DNA of 64,000 nt from Achromobacter marplatensis (GTDB lineage Bacteria > Pseudomonadota > Gammaproteobacteria > Burkholderiales > Burkholderiaceae_B), in contig NZ_NJIG01000003.1 of NCBI RefSeq assembly GCF_002209535.1, forward strand, positions 124,001 through 188,000, written 5' to 3'. The notes under the pieces are model-generated. The model was not told the origin of the DNA and searched no databases. It saw nothing but the letters and a program-made list of their open reading frames with translations. This document shows positions 8,040 to 16,697 of the stretch, one piece after another. How positions within the stretch are numbered: position 1 is the first letter of the stretch; each line of letters begins with the position of its first letter. The position numbers were made by a program, and so were the translations under genes.

Positions 8040-8933
8040 CTACAGGCAATCAAGCTTCAACCGTGATGCCAGAAAATCAACGAAAGCCCGCACCTTGGCG
8101 GGTGGGAGCCTGTTCTCTTGCCAAAGCGCATGGATCGGCACCGGTTTGGGCTCGAAATCCTCAAGTATGGTTTCCACCTGTCCCGTGTCCAACAGGTGCC
8201 TGATCTGCCACATTGGCGAATAGCCGATGCCGAGTCCGGCGCTTGCTGCGGAATAGATCGCCGCCATCGTATTCGTGCGGAATGGCCCGCGGACCCCGAC
8301 GTTGCGCGGCTTTCCGGCAATCTGAAAGGCCCACTGCCCTGGCCGCTGGTCAACGGTCCTGACGATACAGGCGTGCTGGCGCAATTCCGAAGGATGCGCG
8401 GGACGGCCGTGCGCTTCGAAATACGAGGGCGCGCCAAATACGACCCTGCGCAACGCCCCTAGCCGCTTGCCTTGCAGGCCGGAATCGGGCAGGTCCGCGA
8501 TACGCACAACCAGGTCGAGGCCAGCGCCCGAAGGATCGACAAAGGAATCCGTCAATTGCAGATCGACTTCGACCTGCGGATACGCCCGCATGTATTCCGC
8601 GATGATCGGAACCAGGAAGTCGGGGCCGAATAGTATCGGCGCCCCCACACGCAATGTGCCGGAGGGCGCCTTCCGGCGATCAGCGACTTCCAGCCGAGCC
8701 TCCCCTATTTCCTCTAACGCCGGCTTTACCCGGCGAAAGAAAGTCTCGCCCGCTTCGCTCAGCGCCGAATGCCGCGTCGTGCGGTGGATGAGCTGAACGC
8801 CGACGTCCTCTTCCAGCGTCGCCAGGGAGCGGCTGACGGCCTGCAACGTGCGATTCAGGCGGCGAGCCGCCTTCGTCAGGCTGCCCGCTTCGGCAACATG
8901 GATGAATGCTTCAAGGTCTTCGAGGCGGCTCAT
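8040..8933 (-). CDS. LysR-family transcriptional regulator
   Basis: A 297-residue LysR-type regulator. The N-terminal HTH is MSRLEDLEAFIHVAEAGSLT onward, with AARRLNRTLQAVSRSLATLE as recognition region; the effector domain covers about residues 90-290. It is of the AaeR/DmlR-like branch that starts SRLEDLEAF. It is divergent from the NmrA-like reductase, and a perfect 18-bp inverted repeat stands in the 108-bp gap, so it most likely controls the reductase/DUF2798 pair. The recognition helix has LQAVSRSLATLE where most relatives have a Ser or Pro at the second position, a minor variation. Confidence 0.92.
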   Translation of the reverse strand: MSRLEDLEAFIHVAEAGSLTKAARRLNRTLQAVSRSLATLEEDVGVQLIHRTTRHSALSEAGETFFRRVKPALEEIGEARLEVADRRKAPSGTLRVGAPILFGPDFLVPIIAEYMRAYPQVEVDLQLTDSFVDPSGAGLDLVVRIADLPDSGLQGKRLGALRRVVFGAPSYFEAHGRPAHPSELRQHACIVRTVDQRPGQWAFQIAGKPRNVGVRGPFRTNTMAAIYSAASAGLGIGYSPMWQIRHLLDTGQVETILEDFEPKPVPIHALWQENRLPPAKVRAFVDFLASRLKLDCL

Positions 8934-8961
8934 TTTTCTCTCGGATATCGTGATTCTCTTT

Positions 8962-8979
8962 CAATACTGGAGCGTATTG
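8962..8979. promoter_or_regulatory. 18-bp perfect inverted repeat, candidate LysR binding site
   Basis: CAATACTGGAGCGTATTG has 6-bp arms (CAATAC/GTATTG) and a 6-base centre. It contains the ATAC-n6-GTAT core common in LysR sites. It stands between the divergent LysR gene and the NmrA-like gene, 28 bases from the LysR ATG. Confidence 0.65.
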
Positions 8980-9041
8980 TTCCACCAAACTTGAGAAAAT
9001 ACACTCGCTTCACTCATTCATCGATACCGAGGAGAAGCCCA

Positions 9042-9938
9042 GTGGAAAGCAATCAACCCGTCGTTCTGGTCGTGGGAGCCACCGGCAAATTCGCACGCAT
9101 GGTCGTTCCTGAATTGGCGCGGCGCAACGTTGCGGTCCGCGCGCTCGTCCGCGACGAGGAACGCGCGGCTGTCGCCCGCTCGATGGGCGCAACAGAGATC
9201 GCCATCGGAGACCTGCGCGATGCTGGCAGCCTTGCCAGCGCTGTCCGGGGCGTCGATGGCATATTCCATATTGGCCCCGCCTTTGCTTCCGACGAAGCGG
9301 CAATGGGTATCGCCCTGGTCGAAGCCGCGCAGCAAAGCACGGTAAGAAAGTTCGTATTCTCGTCGGTGATCCAGCCGACAAACACGCGTCTGGCAAATCA
9401 CGCCAGCAAGATACCGGTAGAGGACGCGCTCTACTCGTCCGGGCTGGAATATACGATCCTGCATCCCGCCAACTTCATGCAAAACATTGGGCTGGCCTGG
9501 CCGTCGATTCGCGACCATTCCTGCTTCGGAGAACCCTTTCCCAAGGACACACGGATCGCTCGTGTGGACTACCGGGATGTGGCGGAGATAGCCGCCATCG
9601 CCTTGACCGAGGACAGGCTGGCGTTCGCCACGTTGGAGCTATGTGCCGGCATGTACAGCCGTATGGAGATCGTGGCCGCCCTGTCCGAAGCGCTGGGGTA
9701 TCCCGTCGCGGCGCTGCAGCCCAGTTTCAGCGAATGGGCAGCGAATGCGCGTCTTCCTTATAGCGAGGACCAATTGCTTCTGCTGTCAAAGGTCCTCGAC
9801 CACTATCAAGCCTATGGACTGGGCGGAAATAGCCTTGCGCTGCGGGCTGCTCTGGGACGGGAACCGCGTTCGCTACAGGCATACATCAACGACCTGATCG
9901 CCGATAAAAAAACGGCCATTGGGAATAAGGAGCGTTGA
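9042..9938 (+). CDS. NmrA-like NAD(P)-binding oxidoreductase (atypical short-chain dehydrogenase)
   Basis: A 298-residue Rossmann-fold protein. The dinucleotide site is VVLVVGATGKFARMVVPELA near the N terminus, followed by RALVRDEERA at the end of strand 2. LRDAGSLASAVRGVDGIFHI and KFVFSSVIQP are typical of the NmrA/QOR2 branch. The start is GTG at 9042, preceded by GAGGAG at good spacing; the frame remains open upstream into the LysR gene, but that part is not family-like. It could be a quinone reductase, an epimerase-like enzyme or a redox sensor. It ends 1 base before the DUF2798 gene, so they form an operon under the divergent LysR. Confidence 0.87.
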   Translation: MESNQPVVLVVGATGKFARMVVPELARRNVAVRALVRDEERAAVARSMGATEIAIGDLRDAGSLASAVRGVDGIFHIGPAFASDEAAMGIALVEAAQQSTVRKFVFSSVIQPTNTRLANHASKIPVEDALYSSGLEYTILHPANFMQNIGLAWPSIRDHSCFGEPFPKDTRIARVDYRDVAEIAAIALTEDRLAFATLELCAGMYSRMEIVAALSEALGYPVAALQPSFSEWAANARLPYSEDQLLLLSKVLDHYQAYGLGGNSLALRAALGREPRSLQAYINDLIADKKTAIGNKER

Positions 9939-9939
9939 T

Positions 9940-10194
9940 ATGCGCACACATCCTCCCAGATCAATCCTGCGGAAACTCCCGCCGGGCTATACCCGCTTCT
10001 TGATGCCGCTGCTTCTTTCAGTTTTCATGTCGGCCATCGTTTCGGCGGTGGCCACAAGCGTGGGTTTTGGCCCCGCCTTCATCACCAATTGGCCCAACGC
10101 CTGGGCCGCCTCCTGGATCGTGGCGTTTCCCAGTCTCTTGCTTTTACTGCCGCTGGTGCGCCGGATTGTCGCTTGGATGGTTGTCCAGCCGTAA
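9940..10194 (+). CDS. DUF2798 small membrane protein
   Basis: An 84-residue protein with two transmembrane helices: about residues 20-43 (FLMPLLLSVFMSAIVSAVAT) and 56-76 (ASWIVAFPSLLLLLPLVRRI). Between them, FGPAFITNWPNAW matches the DUF2798 pattern of a short loop with a conserved Trp and the closing LVRR. The start is the ATG at 9940, with GGAG 10 bases before it, 1 base after the reductase stop. The function of DUF2798 proteins is not established. Coupling to an NmrA-like reductase under LysR control suggests a stress or small-molecule response. Confidence 0.8.
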   Translation: MRTHPPRSILRKLPPGYTRFLMPLLLSVFMSAIVSAVATSVGFGPAFITNWPNAWAASWIVAFPSLLLLLPLVRRIVAWMVVQP

Positions 10195-10325
10195 CCACGT
10201 TAAGTGCTCTGTGGCGCATGGCCGGGGCTGTCCCATACTACGAGGGCGCAGGCGCTCAGAAAGCTTCCTTACTCGACGGCTCCGGGCTACAGTGGCCCGT
10301 TGCCATGGATCGAGGAAGGATCGGT

Positions 10326-11273
10326 ATGCCCGACGTAAGCCCGGATTTGAACGACAACGCGTTGTACAGAACCCTGCTGGAGTCAACCAAAGCGATTCCT
10401 TGGAAGATCGATTGGGCGACGATGAAATTCGCCTATATCGGCCCTCAGATCGAGGCATTGCTGGGTTGGAGCGCTGAAAGTTGGGCAAGCGTGGAAGACT
10501 GGGCCATGCGCATGCACCCCGAAGATCGCGAATACGTGGTGAATTTCTGCGTCACCCAATCCCAAGCCGGCGCAGACCACGAGGCGGACTACCGCGCGCT
10601 GACCAAAGACAACGGCTACGTGTGGATTCGCGACGTTGTGCACGTCGTGCGCAACGATAAGGGCGAAACCGAAGCGCTGATCGGCTTCATGTTTGACATC
10701 ACCGAACGCAAGAAGACGGAAGAAAATCTACTGAGCCTGCAAAAGGAGTTGGAAGTCCTGTCCTTCAAGGATGGCTTGACGAACATTGCCAACCGGCGCC
10801 GCTTTGATAGCAGTTTCGAATTGGAATGGGAGCGGGCGCGCAGCGAACGCCGGCCGCTGTCCGTGTTGCTGCTCGACGTGGATTTTTTCAAGCAATACAA
10901 CGACTTATATGGCCATACGCAGGGTGACAAGTGCCTGGTGGATATCGCCCAGACGCTGAGTTTGGCTCTGGATGGCCCTCGAGATCTGGTTGCGCGCTAC
11001 GGTGGCGAAGAGTTTGTCGTGTTGTTGCCCGACGCCGATGCCGGGGTGGCGTTGAACGTCGCTGAACGTTGCCAACGACTCCTTCAGAAGAAGAATATCC
11101 TGCATGCACTGTCGCCACATGGCAGGCAGGTCACTGTCAGCATAGGAGCGGGCACGGTGATGCCAGAGGGAGAAGCGGAGCGCGCTGGCTTCATCAAAAC
11201 CGTGGATCAACAGCTATATACGGCCAAGAACAACGGGCGGCACCGCATTGAGCATGTGCAGTGTGAGGCTTAA
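10326..11273 (+). CDS. Diguanylate cyclase with N-terminal PAS domain
   Basis: A 315-residue cytoplasmic PAS-GGDEF protein predicted to make cyclic di-GMP from two GTP. The PAS_3 domain spans about residues 20-128, ending in FMFDITERKK, the usual PAC signature and linker helix. The GGDEF domain begins at LSFKDGLTNIANRRRFD, with the metal-binding LLLDVDFFKQYND and an intact active-site YGGEEF (226-230). The RxxD inhibitory site that normally precedes it is not conserved (GPRD), so product feedback through the canonical I-site is unlikely. The start has AGGAAGGA 5 bases ahead. No transmembrane helix is present, and the PAS ligand is unknown. It appears to stand alone. Confidence 0.93.
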   Translation: MPDVSPDLNDNALYRTLLESTKAIPWKIDWATMKFAYIGPQIEALLGWSAESWASVEDWAMRMHPEDREYVVNFCVTQSQAGADHEADYRALTKDNGYVWIRDVVHVVRNDKGETEALIGFMFDITERKKTEENLLSLQKELEVLSFKDGLTNIANRRRFDSSFELEWERARSERRPLSVLLLDVDFFKQYNDLYGHTQGDKCLVDIAQTLSLALDGPRDLVARYGGEEFVVLLPDADAGVALNVAERCQRLLQKKNILHALSPHGRQVTVSIGAGTVMPEGEAERAGFIKTVDQQLYTAKNNGRHRIEHVQCEA

Positions 11274-11341
11274 ACACGCCAGCCTCCGGACCAGCCCAAC
11301 CCTGCGGCTTGAATGAAAATCAACCTGAATGGACACGGCCC

Positions 11342-11827
11342 CTAACGGACACCGTCCAGCTCTGCGTACACCTGAGCCGCAGTCGTGACTTGCCGAAAAT
11401 GATGCTTCCACAAATCGGTGCCAAGCCGCCCTGTCCTATCCAATGACGAGCCGACCGTCAGGTCTGTCAGCAAGGTGGGCGTGAGCCCGGCATCGAACAA
11501 TGCAAAGCCCGCAGCAAGCACGCAGGTTTCGGTTTGAATGCCGCACACCAACACCCGGTCGACTTGAAGGCGCTTGATGTAGTCGATGGTTTCGGGCGTC
11601 TGCGCATAGCCATGCTTGACGAAAACCCTCTCCGCATCCACCAGGCTCTGGTCTTCGATCGCCGGGTGCCAACCCAGTTGCCGTTCAAAGGGAGTGACCT
11701 GCTCGTCATGCAGCTCGATCGACGCGATCGTCGGGACCCTCGCGGCAAGCGCGCGAATACCGTCTACCAGCCACTGCGGAGGGTTGAAGGTGGATTGGAC
11801 GTCGACGACAAGCAATATCTGTCGCAT
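11342..11827 (-). CDS. Isochorismatase-like cysteine hydrolase
   Basis: A 161-residue single-domain hydrolase. The triad is visible: Asp in LLVVDVQSTF near residue 9, Lys in VFVKHGYAQTPE, and the nucleophile Cys in CGIQTETCVLAAGFALFDAG, with the preceding cis-peptide-like GI segment. These enzymes split amides or vinyl ethers (nicotinamidase, N-carbamoyl amide hydrolases, isochorismatase). The substrate cannot be told. The start is the ATG at 11827, with GGGAG before it; ten extra open codons upstream are not family-like. It is a lone leftward gene between two rightward ones. Confidence 0.87.
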   Translation of the reverse strand: MRQILLVVDVQSTFNPPQWLVDGIRALAARVPTIASIELHDEQVTPFERQLGWHPAIEDQSLVDAERVFVKHGYAQTPETIDYIKRLQVDRVLVCGIQTETCVLAAGFALFDAGLTPTLLTDLTVGSSLDRTGRLGTDLWKHHFRQVTTAAQVYAELDGVR

Positions 11828-11945
11828 GGGGGCTCCCTGCCTGATACCAAGGGGCACTATACCGTTTACGATACTTGAATCGCTTTCCGGCTGTCAGGAA
11901 AGCTCTAGAATCGCTACCAATCCTTGACTCCTCCAGGAGGGCCCA

Positions 11946-12329
11946 ATGATTGACCACACCGGTATCGGCGTGGCCGATGTCGCACGCTCCGCCGTGTTCT
12001 ACGACTCGGTCTTGGGAGCCCTTGGCCTTCGGCGCGTCATGCAGATTCCCAGCGACGACGGAAGCGATGCCATCGGCTATGGCATCGAGTATCCGGTTTT
12101 CTGGATCGACAAGTTTCATCCTCCTAGCGTGCGCCAGCACACTGCCTTCGCGGCGAAGAACCGCGCCGACGTCGACGCTTTTCATGCAGCCGCCCTGAGA
12201 GCGGGTGGAACCGATAACGGTGCACCCGGGTTGCGCGACATCGCCAACGGCTATCCGCCAGGCTACTATGCCGCGTTTGTGCTGGATCCCGACGGCAACA
12301 ACATGGAAGCGGTCTGCCGTGGCGGCTGA
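11946..12329 (+). CDS. VOC (glyoxalase/dioxygenase-fold) family protein
   Basis: A 127-residue protein of the vicinal-oxygen-chelate superfamily, with two beta-alpha-beta-beta-beta repeats: MIDHTGIGVADVARSAVFYD opens the first, and GYYAAFVLDPDGNNMEAVC closes the second with the final metal-ligand Glu. Candidate metal ligands are His4 and this Glu. A strong AGGAGG lies 6 bases before the ATG. Single-unit members act as dimers in glyoxalase, dioxygenase or resistance roles; nothing here picks one. A perfect 8-bp hairpin follows the stop. Confidence 0.87.
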   Translation: MIDHTGIGVADVARSAVFYDSVLGALGLRRVMQIPSDDGSDAIGYGIEYPVFWIDKFHPPSVRQHTAFAAKNRADVDAFHAAALRAGGTDNGAPGLRDIANGYPPGYYAAFVLDPDGNNMEAVCRGG

Positions 12330-12337
12330 AGCCGCGC

Positions 12338-12361
12338 GGCTGCAAGCCGCAAGTTGCAGCC
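12338..12361. repeat. 8-bp hairpin after the VOC gene
   Basis: GGCTGCAA, 8 bases, TTGCAGCC: a perfect stem just after the VOC stop and before the next gene. It has no T-run, so it is a weak or factor-dependent terminator at best, or an mRNA 3'-end stabiliser. Confidence 0.4.
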
Positions 12362-12412
12362 GATAGCCCACGCACTTGGGCATTCGACGCTGCGTTCAGG
12401 AGACTCAGACCA

Positions 12413-12838
12413 ATGGGAATGGAATACAAGATCAAGTTCACCGTTCCGGCCAACTACGATCCCTCGCTGTTTGCCAAGAAACTGCCAAGCCCGATCGACC
12501 TGCCTTCAATGGCGCAAATCTACAGTTATTCGCTTGAGCAGGACGGGTTCTACTTCGTGGACCACCTCGTGGACCGGCCGATTGCCTCAATGGCGCTTCG
12601 GATAGTCATTGATGAAGCGCTGAGCCACGCTGCGCGTATTGAAGTCTTCGAACCCGGAGAACCCCCGCGCCAGTTGTTCGCTGAAGACCGTCTCGACGCC
12701 TGGTTCGACGGTTCCGCCATATGTGTCGTTGCAACGGGCACGCACGGCGACCCGCTGGATTTGGGCGACGCCGAGGTCCGGGCGCTTATCGCCAAGCTTC
12801 AGCATTGCCTCGCGCAATCCCAAGCCGCAGATCAATAG
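12413..12838 (+). CDS. Hypothetical protein, soluble
   Basis: A 141-residue protein I do not recognise. It is acidic, has no signal peptide or membrane helix, and looks like a compact alpha/beta protein: a beta-rich start (MGMEYKIKFTVPANYDPSLF), a middle with IVIDEALSHAARIEVFEPGE, and a helical C terminus. AGGAG lies 11 bases before the ATG. It sits between the VOC and DJ-1 genes on the same strand, with gaps of 83 and 142 bases, so co-transcription is possible but not certain. Codon use is like its neighbours. Confidence 0.7.
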   Translation: MGMEYKIKFTVPANYDPSLFAKKLPSPIDLPSMAQIYSYSLEQDGFYFVDHLVDRPIASMALRIVIDEALSHAARIEVFEPGEPPRQLFAEDRLDAWFDGSAICVVATGTHGDPLDLGDAEVRALIAKLQHCLAQSQAADQ

Positions 12839-12980
12839 AACGTTCGTCGTGCAGTCGCGACTTGCCCCGCAGCAGGCCTGCGGGCAGTTGGCGGCATGCC
12901 ACTTGCTGCTGGACAGAGCGGCGCGTGAGGTCCCAGTGCGCCGCGGGTCACCTCCAAGGGACCATCAACCAGGAGCAACC

Positions 12981-13532
12981 ATGGCGACACTTAAAGATCT
13001 GAACGTGGCGATTCTTGCAACCGACGGCTTCGAACAGGTGGAGTTGACCGGTCCGCGCCACAGCCTTCAGGCGGAAGGCGCGCGCACCGTGCTGATTTCC
13101 GCGCGTACCGAACCCATTTTGGGGATGCACCACGACAAGCCGGGCGATCGCTTCCCGGTGGATCTGACTTTTCTGCAAGCGGCGACAGAGCCTGGCGTGT
13201 TCGACGCGCTGCTGCTGCCGGGCGGCGTAGTCAATGCAGACGAGATCCGCATGCAGCCCAAGGCCCAGGAATTCGTGCGGGCGATGTTCGATGCCGGCAA
13301 GCCCGTGGCCGTCATCTGCCACGGCGCGTGGCTACTGATCTCAGCCGGCGTGGTGAAGGGGCGAAAGATGACTAGCTGGCCATCACTGCAGGACGACCTG
13401 CGCAACGCCGGCGCGGAATGGGTCGACGAGGAGGTCGTCGTTGACGGCAAGCTCGTCTCCAGTCGAAAACCGGACGATATTCCGGCCTTCAATCGGGCAT
13501 TCATCGAAGTTCTGAAGGCAGCGCGTCGCTGA
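12981..13532 (+). CDS. DJ-1/PfpI-family protein, YhbO/PfpI type
   Basis: A 183-residue class-I glutamine-amidotransferase-like protein. MATLKDLNVAILATDGFEQV opens the fold with the conserved Glu of the active site, LLLPGGVVNAD follows, and the nucleophile Cys stands in VAVICHGAWLLISAG. The late SSRKPDDIPAFNRAF segment is typical of PfpI/YhbO. Relatives are reported as deglycase/glyoxalase-like or proteolytic, and the matter is disputed. The start was chosen at the ATG with an AGGAG 8 bases ahead; 114 more open codons upstream are just open frame over the previous gene. Confidence 0.9.
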   Translation: MATLKDLNVAILATDGFEQVELTGPRHSLQAEGARTVLISARTEPILGMHHDKPGDRFPVDLTFLQAATEPGVFDALLLPGGVVNADEIRMQPKAQEFVRAMFDAGKPVAVICHGAWLLISAGVVKGRKMTSWPSLQDDLRNAGAEWVDEEVVVDGKLVSSRKPDDIPAFNRAFIEVLKAARR

Positions 13533-13727
13533 CGCCTGTTTGGTGTCGGGCGGCGGGACCGGCCCCGTATAAGAACGGCGCTACAATCCTCGGCGGTTTT
13601 TGCCCTTGGGCCTCCGCTCAGGAGAGACACCGCAGCCCGCGTCGCGCCTGCCCTGCCTCCCTCTGATTCTTCATGGCAGTAATCCGGCCAGGCCGGATGC
13701 ATTCCGCTTTTCGCGATCGAGGATTTC

Positions 13728-15071
13728 ATGTCTCGGCAGTTGTTGGCTCTTGTCCTGGGGCCGCTTCTTGGCTTGTTCGTTGTCTGCATCGGCAACGCTT
13801 TCATTTCTTCTCTGACCACCCTTCGACTGGACGCCGCCGGCGAGTCCGCCACCGTCATCGGCTGGATTTCGTCTTCGTACTTCATCGGCCTGACGCTGGG
13901 CGCGATCTTCAACGACCGGCTGATTGTGCGCATCGGCCATATCCGCGCCTACAGCAGTTTTGCGTCGCTGATCGCGGTGACGGTGCTGCTGCAGGGCCTG
14001 ATCTTCGGCGCCGGGCCGTGGTTCGTGTTGCGGCTGATCAACGGCTGGGCAAGCGTCGGCGTCTTCCTGGTGGTGGAAAGCTGGCTGTTGCTGGCCGGCG
14101 ATCCGAAAATGCGCGGACGCCTGCTGGCGTTCTACATGATCTCCCTGTACGGCTCCGGCATGCTGGGCCAGATTCAGCTTGGCGCCCTCACCCAGCTGGG
14201 CGACATGGCGCCCTTCATGGTGGCGGGGCTGCTGGCCTCACTGTCGGTCATGCCGATGGTGATCATTCCGCGCATCTCGCCCCTGGTGGAACGCGTCGAA
14301 CCATTGATGCCGCAGCATCTGATCCGCATGACGCCCACCGGAGTCATGGGCTGCTTCGGGTCGGGGGTGGCCATTGCGGCGGTCTACACCTTGCTGCCGC
14401 TGTACCTGCAGCGCATCGGCCTGGACGTGGCCGAAGTGGGCAAAATGATGGGCGCCGTGATCCTGGGCGCCATGGTGCTGCAGTATCCCGTTGGCCGCTG
14501 GTCCGATTTGCGCGACCGCCAGGTCGTGCTGATTGCGCTGGCGGTTTTCTGCACGGTGTTGAGTCTGTTGATCCTGCTGCTGCCCGCCGGTTCGCCGCTG
14601 CTGATCGTCTTGCTGTTCCTGTTGGGCGGCGGCGTATTCGCCATCTATCCCGTGGCGGTCAGCCACGCCGCTGATCGTGCGCCCGCGGATGCCCTGGTGC
14701 GCATGATCCAGGGCTTGCTGCTGATCAATTCGCTGGGGTCGGCGCTCAGCCCGCTGGCGATTTCGCAGGTGATGGCGAAGTACGGCGCAGCCGGGCTGTT
14801 CTGGTGTTTCGCCGTGCTGAACGTGAGCCTGATGGCCTTCTTCATGTGGCGCCGCCGCGAACGCCCTGCCCCGTCACCCGTCGCGCCCTTTGCCGCGGCC
14901 GCCCAGATGTCGCCGGCTGGCGTCGAGCTGCGCGTCACCGAGGATCTGGTCCAGGGCGCCCTGGACCATGAGATGACCGAAGACCTGACCAATGTGGTTC
15001 CCGGCATGGATGCGGCGGAACCCGTGCTGTCGGCCGCGCAGGAAACGCCGCCCGTATCGGGCGGCGGCTGA
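13728..15071 (+). CDS. MFS transporter (YcaD/YfkF-like)
   Basis: A 447-residue inner-membrane carrier with about 12 transmembrane helices. The loop-2/3 motif reads GAIFNDRLIVRIGHIRAYS, a variant of the MFS GxxxDRxGRR signature. The cytoplasmic-half repeat is LQYPVGRWSDLRDRQVVL. After the last helix comes an unusually long hydrophilic C-terminal tail of about 65 residues, rich in Pro, Ala and acidic residues. Branch similarity is to YcaD-type permeases of unknown substrate. AGGA precedes the ATG. It faces the short-chain dehydrogenase gene across a 9-bp hairpin. Confidence 0.88.
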   Translation: MSRQLLALVLGPLLGLFVVCIGNAFISSLTTLRLDAAGESATVIGWISSSYFIGLTLGAIFNDRLIVRIGHIRAYSSFASLIAVTVLLQGLIFGAGPWFVLRLINGWASVGVFLVVESWLLLAGDPKMRGRLLAFYMISLYGSGMLGQIQLGALTQLGDMAPFMVAGLLASLSVMPMVIIPRISPLVERVEPLMPQHLIRMTPTGVMGCFGSGVAIAAVYTLLPLYLQRIGLDVAEVGKMMGAVILGAMVLQYPVGRWSDLRDRQVVLIALAVFCTVLSLLILLLPAGSPLLIVLLFLLGGGVFAIYPVAVSHAADRAPADALVRMIQGLLLINSLGSALSPLAISQVMAKYGAAGLFWCFAVLNVSLMAFFMWRRRERPAPSPVAPFAAAAQMSPAGVELRVTEDLVQGALDHEMTEDLTNVVPGMDAAEPVLSAAQETPPVSGGG

Positions 15072-15081
15072 CCCGTCCATC

Positions 15082-15105
15082 CGGCGGGGACGCCGATCCC
15101 CGCCG
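15082..15105. terminator. GC-rich hairpin between convergent genes
   Basis: CGGCGGGGA, 6 bases, TCCCCGCCG: a perfect 9-bp stem in the 39-bp gap between the MFS gene and the short-chain dehydrogenase. Position and strength suit a bidirectional terminator, but there is no clear T-run on either side. Confidence 0.5.
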
Positions 15106-15110
15106 TAGCC

Positions 15111-15824
15111 TTAAGCGATTTCTGGCGGATCCAGATAGATCGGCTGGGCGGACGCCAGGCTCCCCTTCACTTGGCGCGTGAAATCATCGACCAGCACTTC
15201 TTCCTGGCCGGCTTCGATTCCCGCCAGGGCCGCCTCGGCCACCACGGCGGGGCCGGTCTTTTTCATGTCGAAGCCGTGCGTCATGTCGGTATCCATGAAA
15301 CTGACATGCAGCCCCAACACGGCGGTTTTCTGGCTGCGCAGTTCAATGCGCAGCGCATTGGTAAAGCTCCATGTCGCGGATTTCGAGGCCGAATACGCGG
15401 CGAGCATCGGCCGCGCAAACCAGGTGGCATCGGACAGCACATTGATGATCGCGCCGCCGCCATGGCGGGCCAGCACCGGGGCGAAGGCCTGGCTGACCAG
15501 GACCGTTCCGTAATAGTTGGTGTCGAAGATCTCGCGGCTAAGGTCCACCATCGACGCGTCCAGCACGCTGCTGTTCAGGCGGGCGATGCCGGCGTTGTTC
15601 ACCAGCAGCGTCGTGTCGCCACATTGCGCTGCCGCTTGCGCGATCGATGCCGGGTCGGTCACATCCAGCTTGACCTGAACGATGCCCGGTGTCTGGCTCT
15701 TGCCCGGCGCCCTGACGCCGGCATACACCTTTCGGGCGCCGCGTTTGAGCGCTGCCTGCGCAAACGCCAGGCCCAGACCGCGGTTCGCGCCGGTGACGAA
15801 TACCACCGAATCCTTGATGTCCAT
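15111..15824 (-). CDS. Short-chain dehydrogenase/reductase
   Basis: A 237-residue classical SDR. The cofactor site is VTGANRGLG near residue 12. NNAGIA follows, then the active-site Ser region (INVLSDATW) and YSASK with the catalytic Tyr and Lys. The Arg in the GANRG turn and GVRAP after strand 2 suggest NADPH preference. It is translated 2 bases after the SDR upstream, so the two are a tandem pair and may reduce linked carbonyl substrates. Both are divergent from a GlxA-type regulator. Confidence 0.92.
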   Translation of the reverse strand: MDIKDSVVFVTGANRGLGLAFAQAALKRGARKVYAGVRAPGKSQTPGIVQVKLDVTDPASIAQAAAQCGDTTLLVNNAGIARLNSSVLDASMVDLSREIFDTNYYGTVLVSQAFAPVLARHGGGAIINVLSDATWFARPMLAAYSASKSATWSFTNALRIELRSQKTAVLGLHVSFMDTDMTHGFDMKKTGPAVVAEAALAGIEAGQEEVLVDDFTRQVKGSLASAQPIYLDPPEIA

Positions 15825-15826
15825 GC

Positions 15827-16627
15827 TCAGGCCCCTTGATAGCGCGTGGCGGCGGTCTGCTTGGACAGGTTCGGAATGAGCTTCTGGCGCGCCGCCTCAT
15901 AGGCATCCCAATCCGCCACGTCCGGCAGCGCAGGAATGGTGACCAATTCGCCTTGGTCGAAGCCGGCCAAGGCCGCATCCACCATGTCTTCGGCCCGCAT
16001 CACGATGCCGGCGGGCAGATGCTCCAGGGGCACGCCCGCGGTCTCCCAGAATTCGGTGGCGGTGGCGCCCGGGGCAACGGCCTGGATGCGGATGTTCTTG
16101 TCGGCCAATTCGTGCTTGAGCGATTGGCTGAACGCCAGCACGAATGCCTTGCTGCCCCCGTACACGCCGTTGAGCACTTCCGGGTTGATCGCGACGATGG
16201 ACGCGATGTTGATGACCGCGCCGCCGCCGCGCGCCACCATGCCGGGCACTGCGGCGTACGTCAGCCGCGTCAACGCCGTCACGTTCAGGTGGATCATGTC
16301 GGTCATCTTGCCGACGTCTGCCGTCAACAGCGGGGCGCTGGCGCCAAGCCCCGCGTTGTTTACCAGCAGGGTGATGCTGGCGTCGGTTCGCAGGACCTCT
16401 TCTACCCGCGCCAGGTCCGCCCAGTCACTCAGGTCGGCAGCGACGACTTCGATGGTGCGGCCGGTTTCATCGGCCAGACGGCTTGCCAATGCATCCAGGC
16501 GCTGGCGGTTGCGCGCCACCAGGATCAGGTTGTAGCCACGATTGGCAAGACGCTGTGCATAGACGGCGCCGATGCCGGAAGACGCGCCCGTGACCAATGC
16601 GGTGCCGGGTGAAGATTGCAGGGACAT
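15827..16627 (-). CDS. Short-chain dehydrogenase/reductase
   Basis: A 266-residue classical SDR of the DltE/YqjQ-like group: TGASSGIGAVYAQRLANRGY is the cofactor site, NLILVARNRQRL follows, then NNAGLG, the catalytic INIASI Ser and YGGSKAFVLAFS with Tyr and Lys. It resembles a separate paralogue of its neighbour rather than a recent copy. It is first of the leftward SDR pair and divergent from the GlxA-type gene; the inverted repeat at 16698-16732 lies between them. The substrate is unknown. Confidence 0.92.
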   Translation of the reverse strand: MSLQSSPGTALVTGASSGIGAVYAQRLANRGYNLILVARNRQRLDALASRLADETGRTIEVVAADLSDWADLARVEEVLRTDASITLLVNNAGLGASAPLLTADVGKMTDMIHLNVTALTRLTYAAVPGMVARGGGAVINIASIVAINPEVLNGVYGGSKAFVLAFSQSLKHELADKNIRIQAVAPGATATEFWETAGVPLEHLPAGIVMRAEDMVDAALAGFDQGELVTIPALPDVADWDAYEAARQKLIPNLSKQTAATRYQGA

Positions 16628-16697
16628 GGTTTGCTCCTTGGGACTCTGGAAACGCCGGAAGTGGCGTCGATGCAGGAAGAATAGGGAATTCCTGCTT

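Noticed and set aside
8769..9041. A 91-codon N-terminal extension of the NmrA-like gene
   Set aside because: It overlaps the divergent LysR gene and its operator, and the GTG at 9042 has a good ribosome-binding site.
13582..13587. A TACAAT -10-like hexamer upstream of the MFS gene
   Set aside because: No acceptable -35 hexamer at 16-18 bases; a chance match in this gap is likely.
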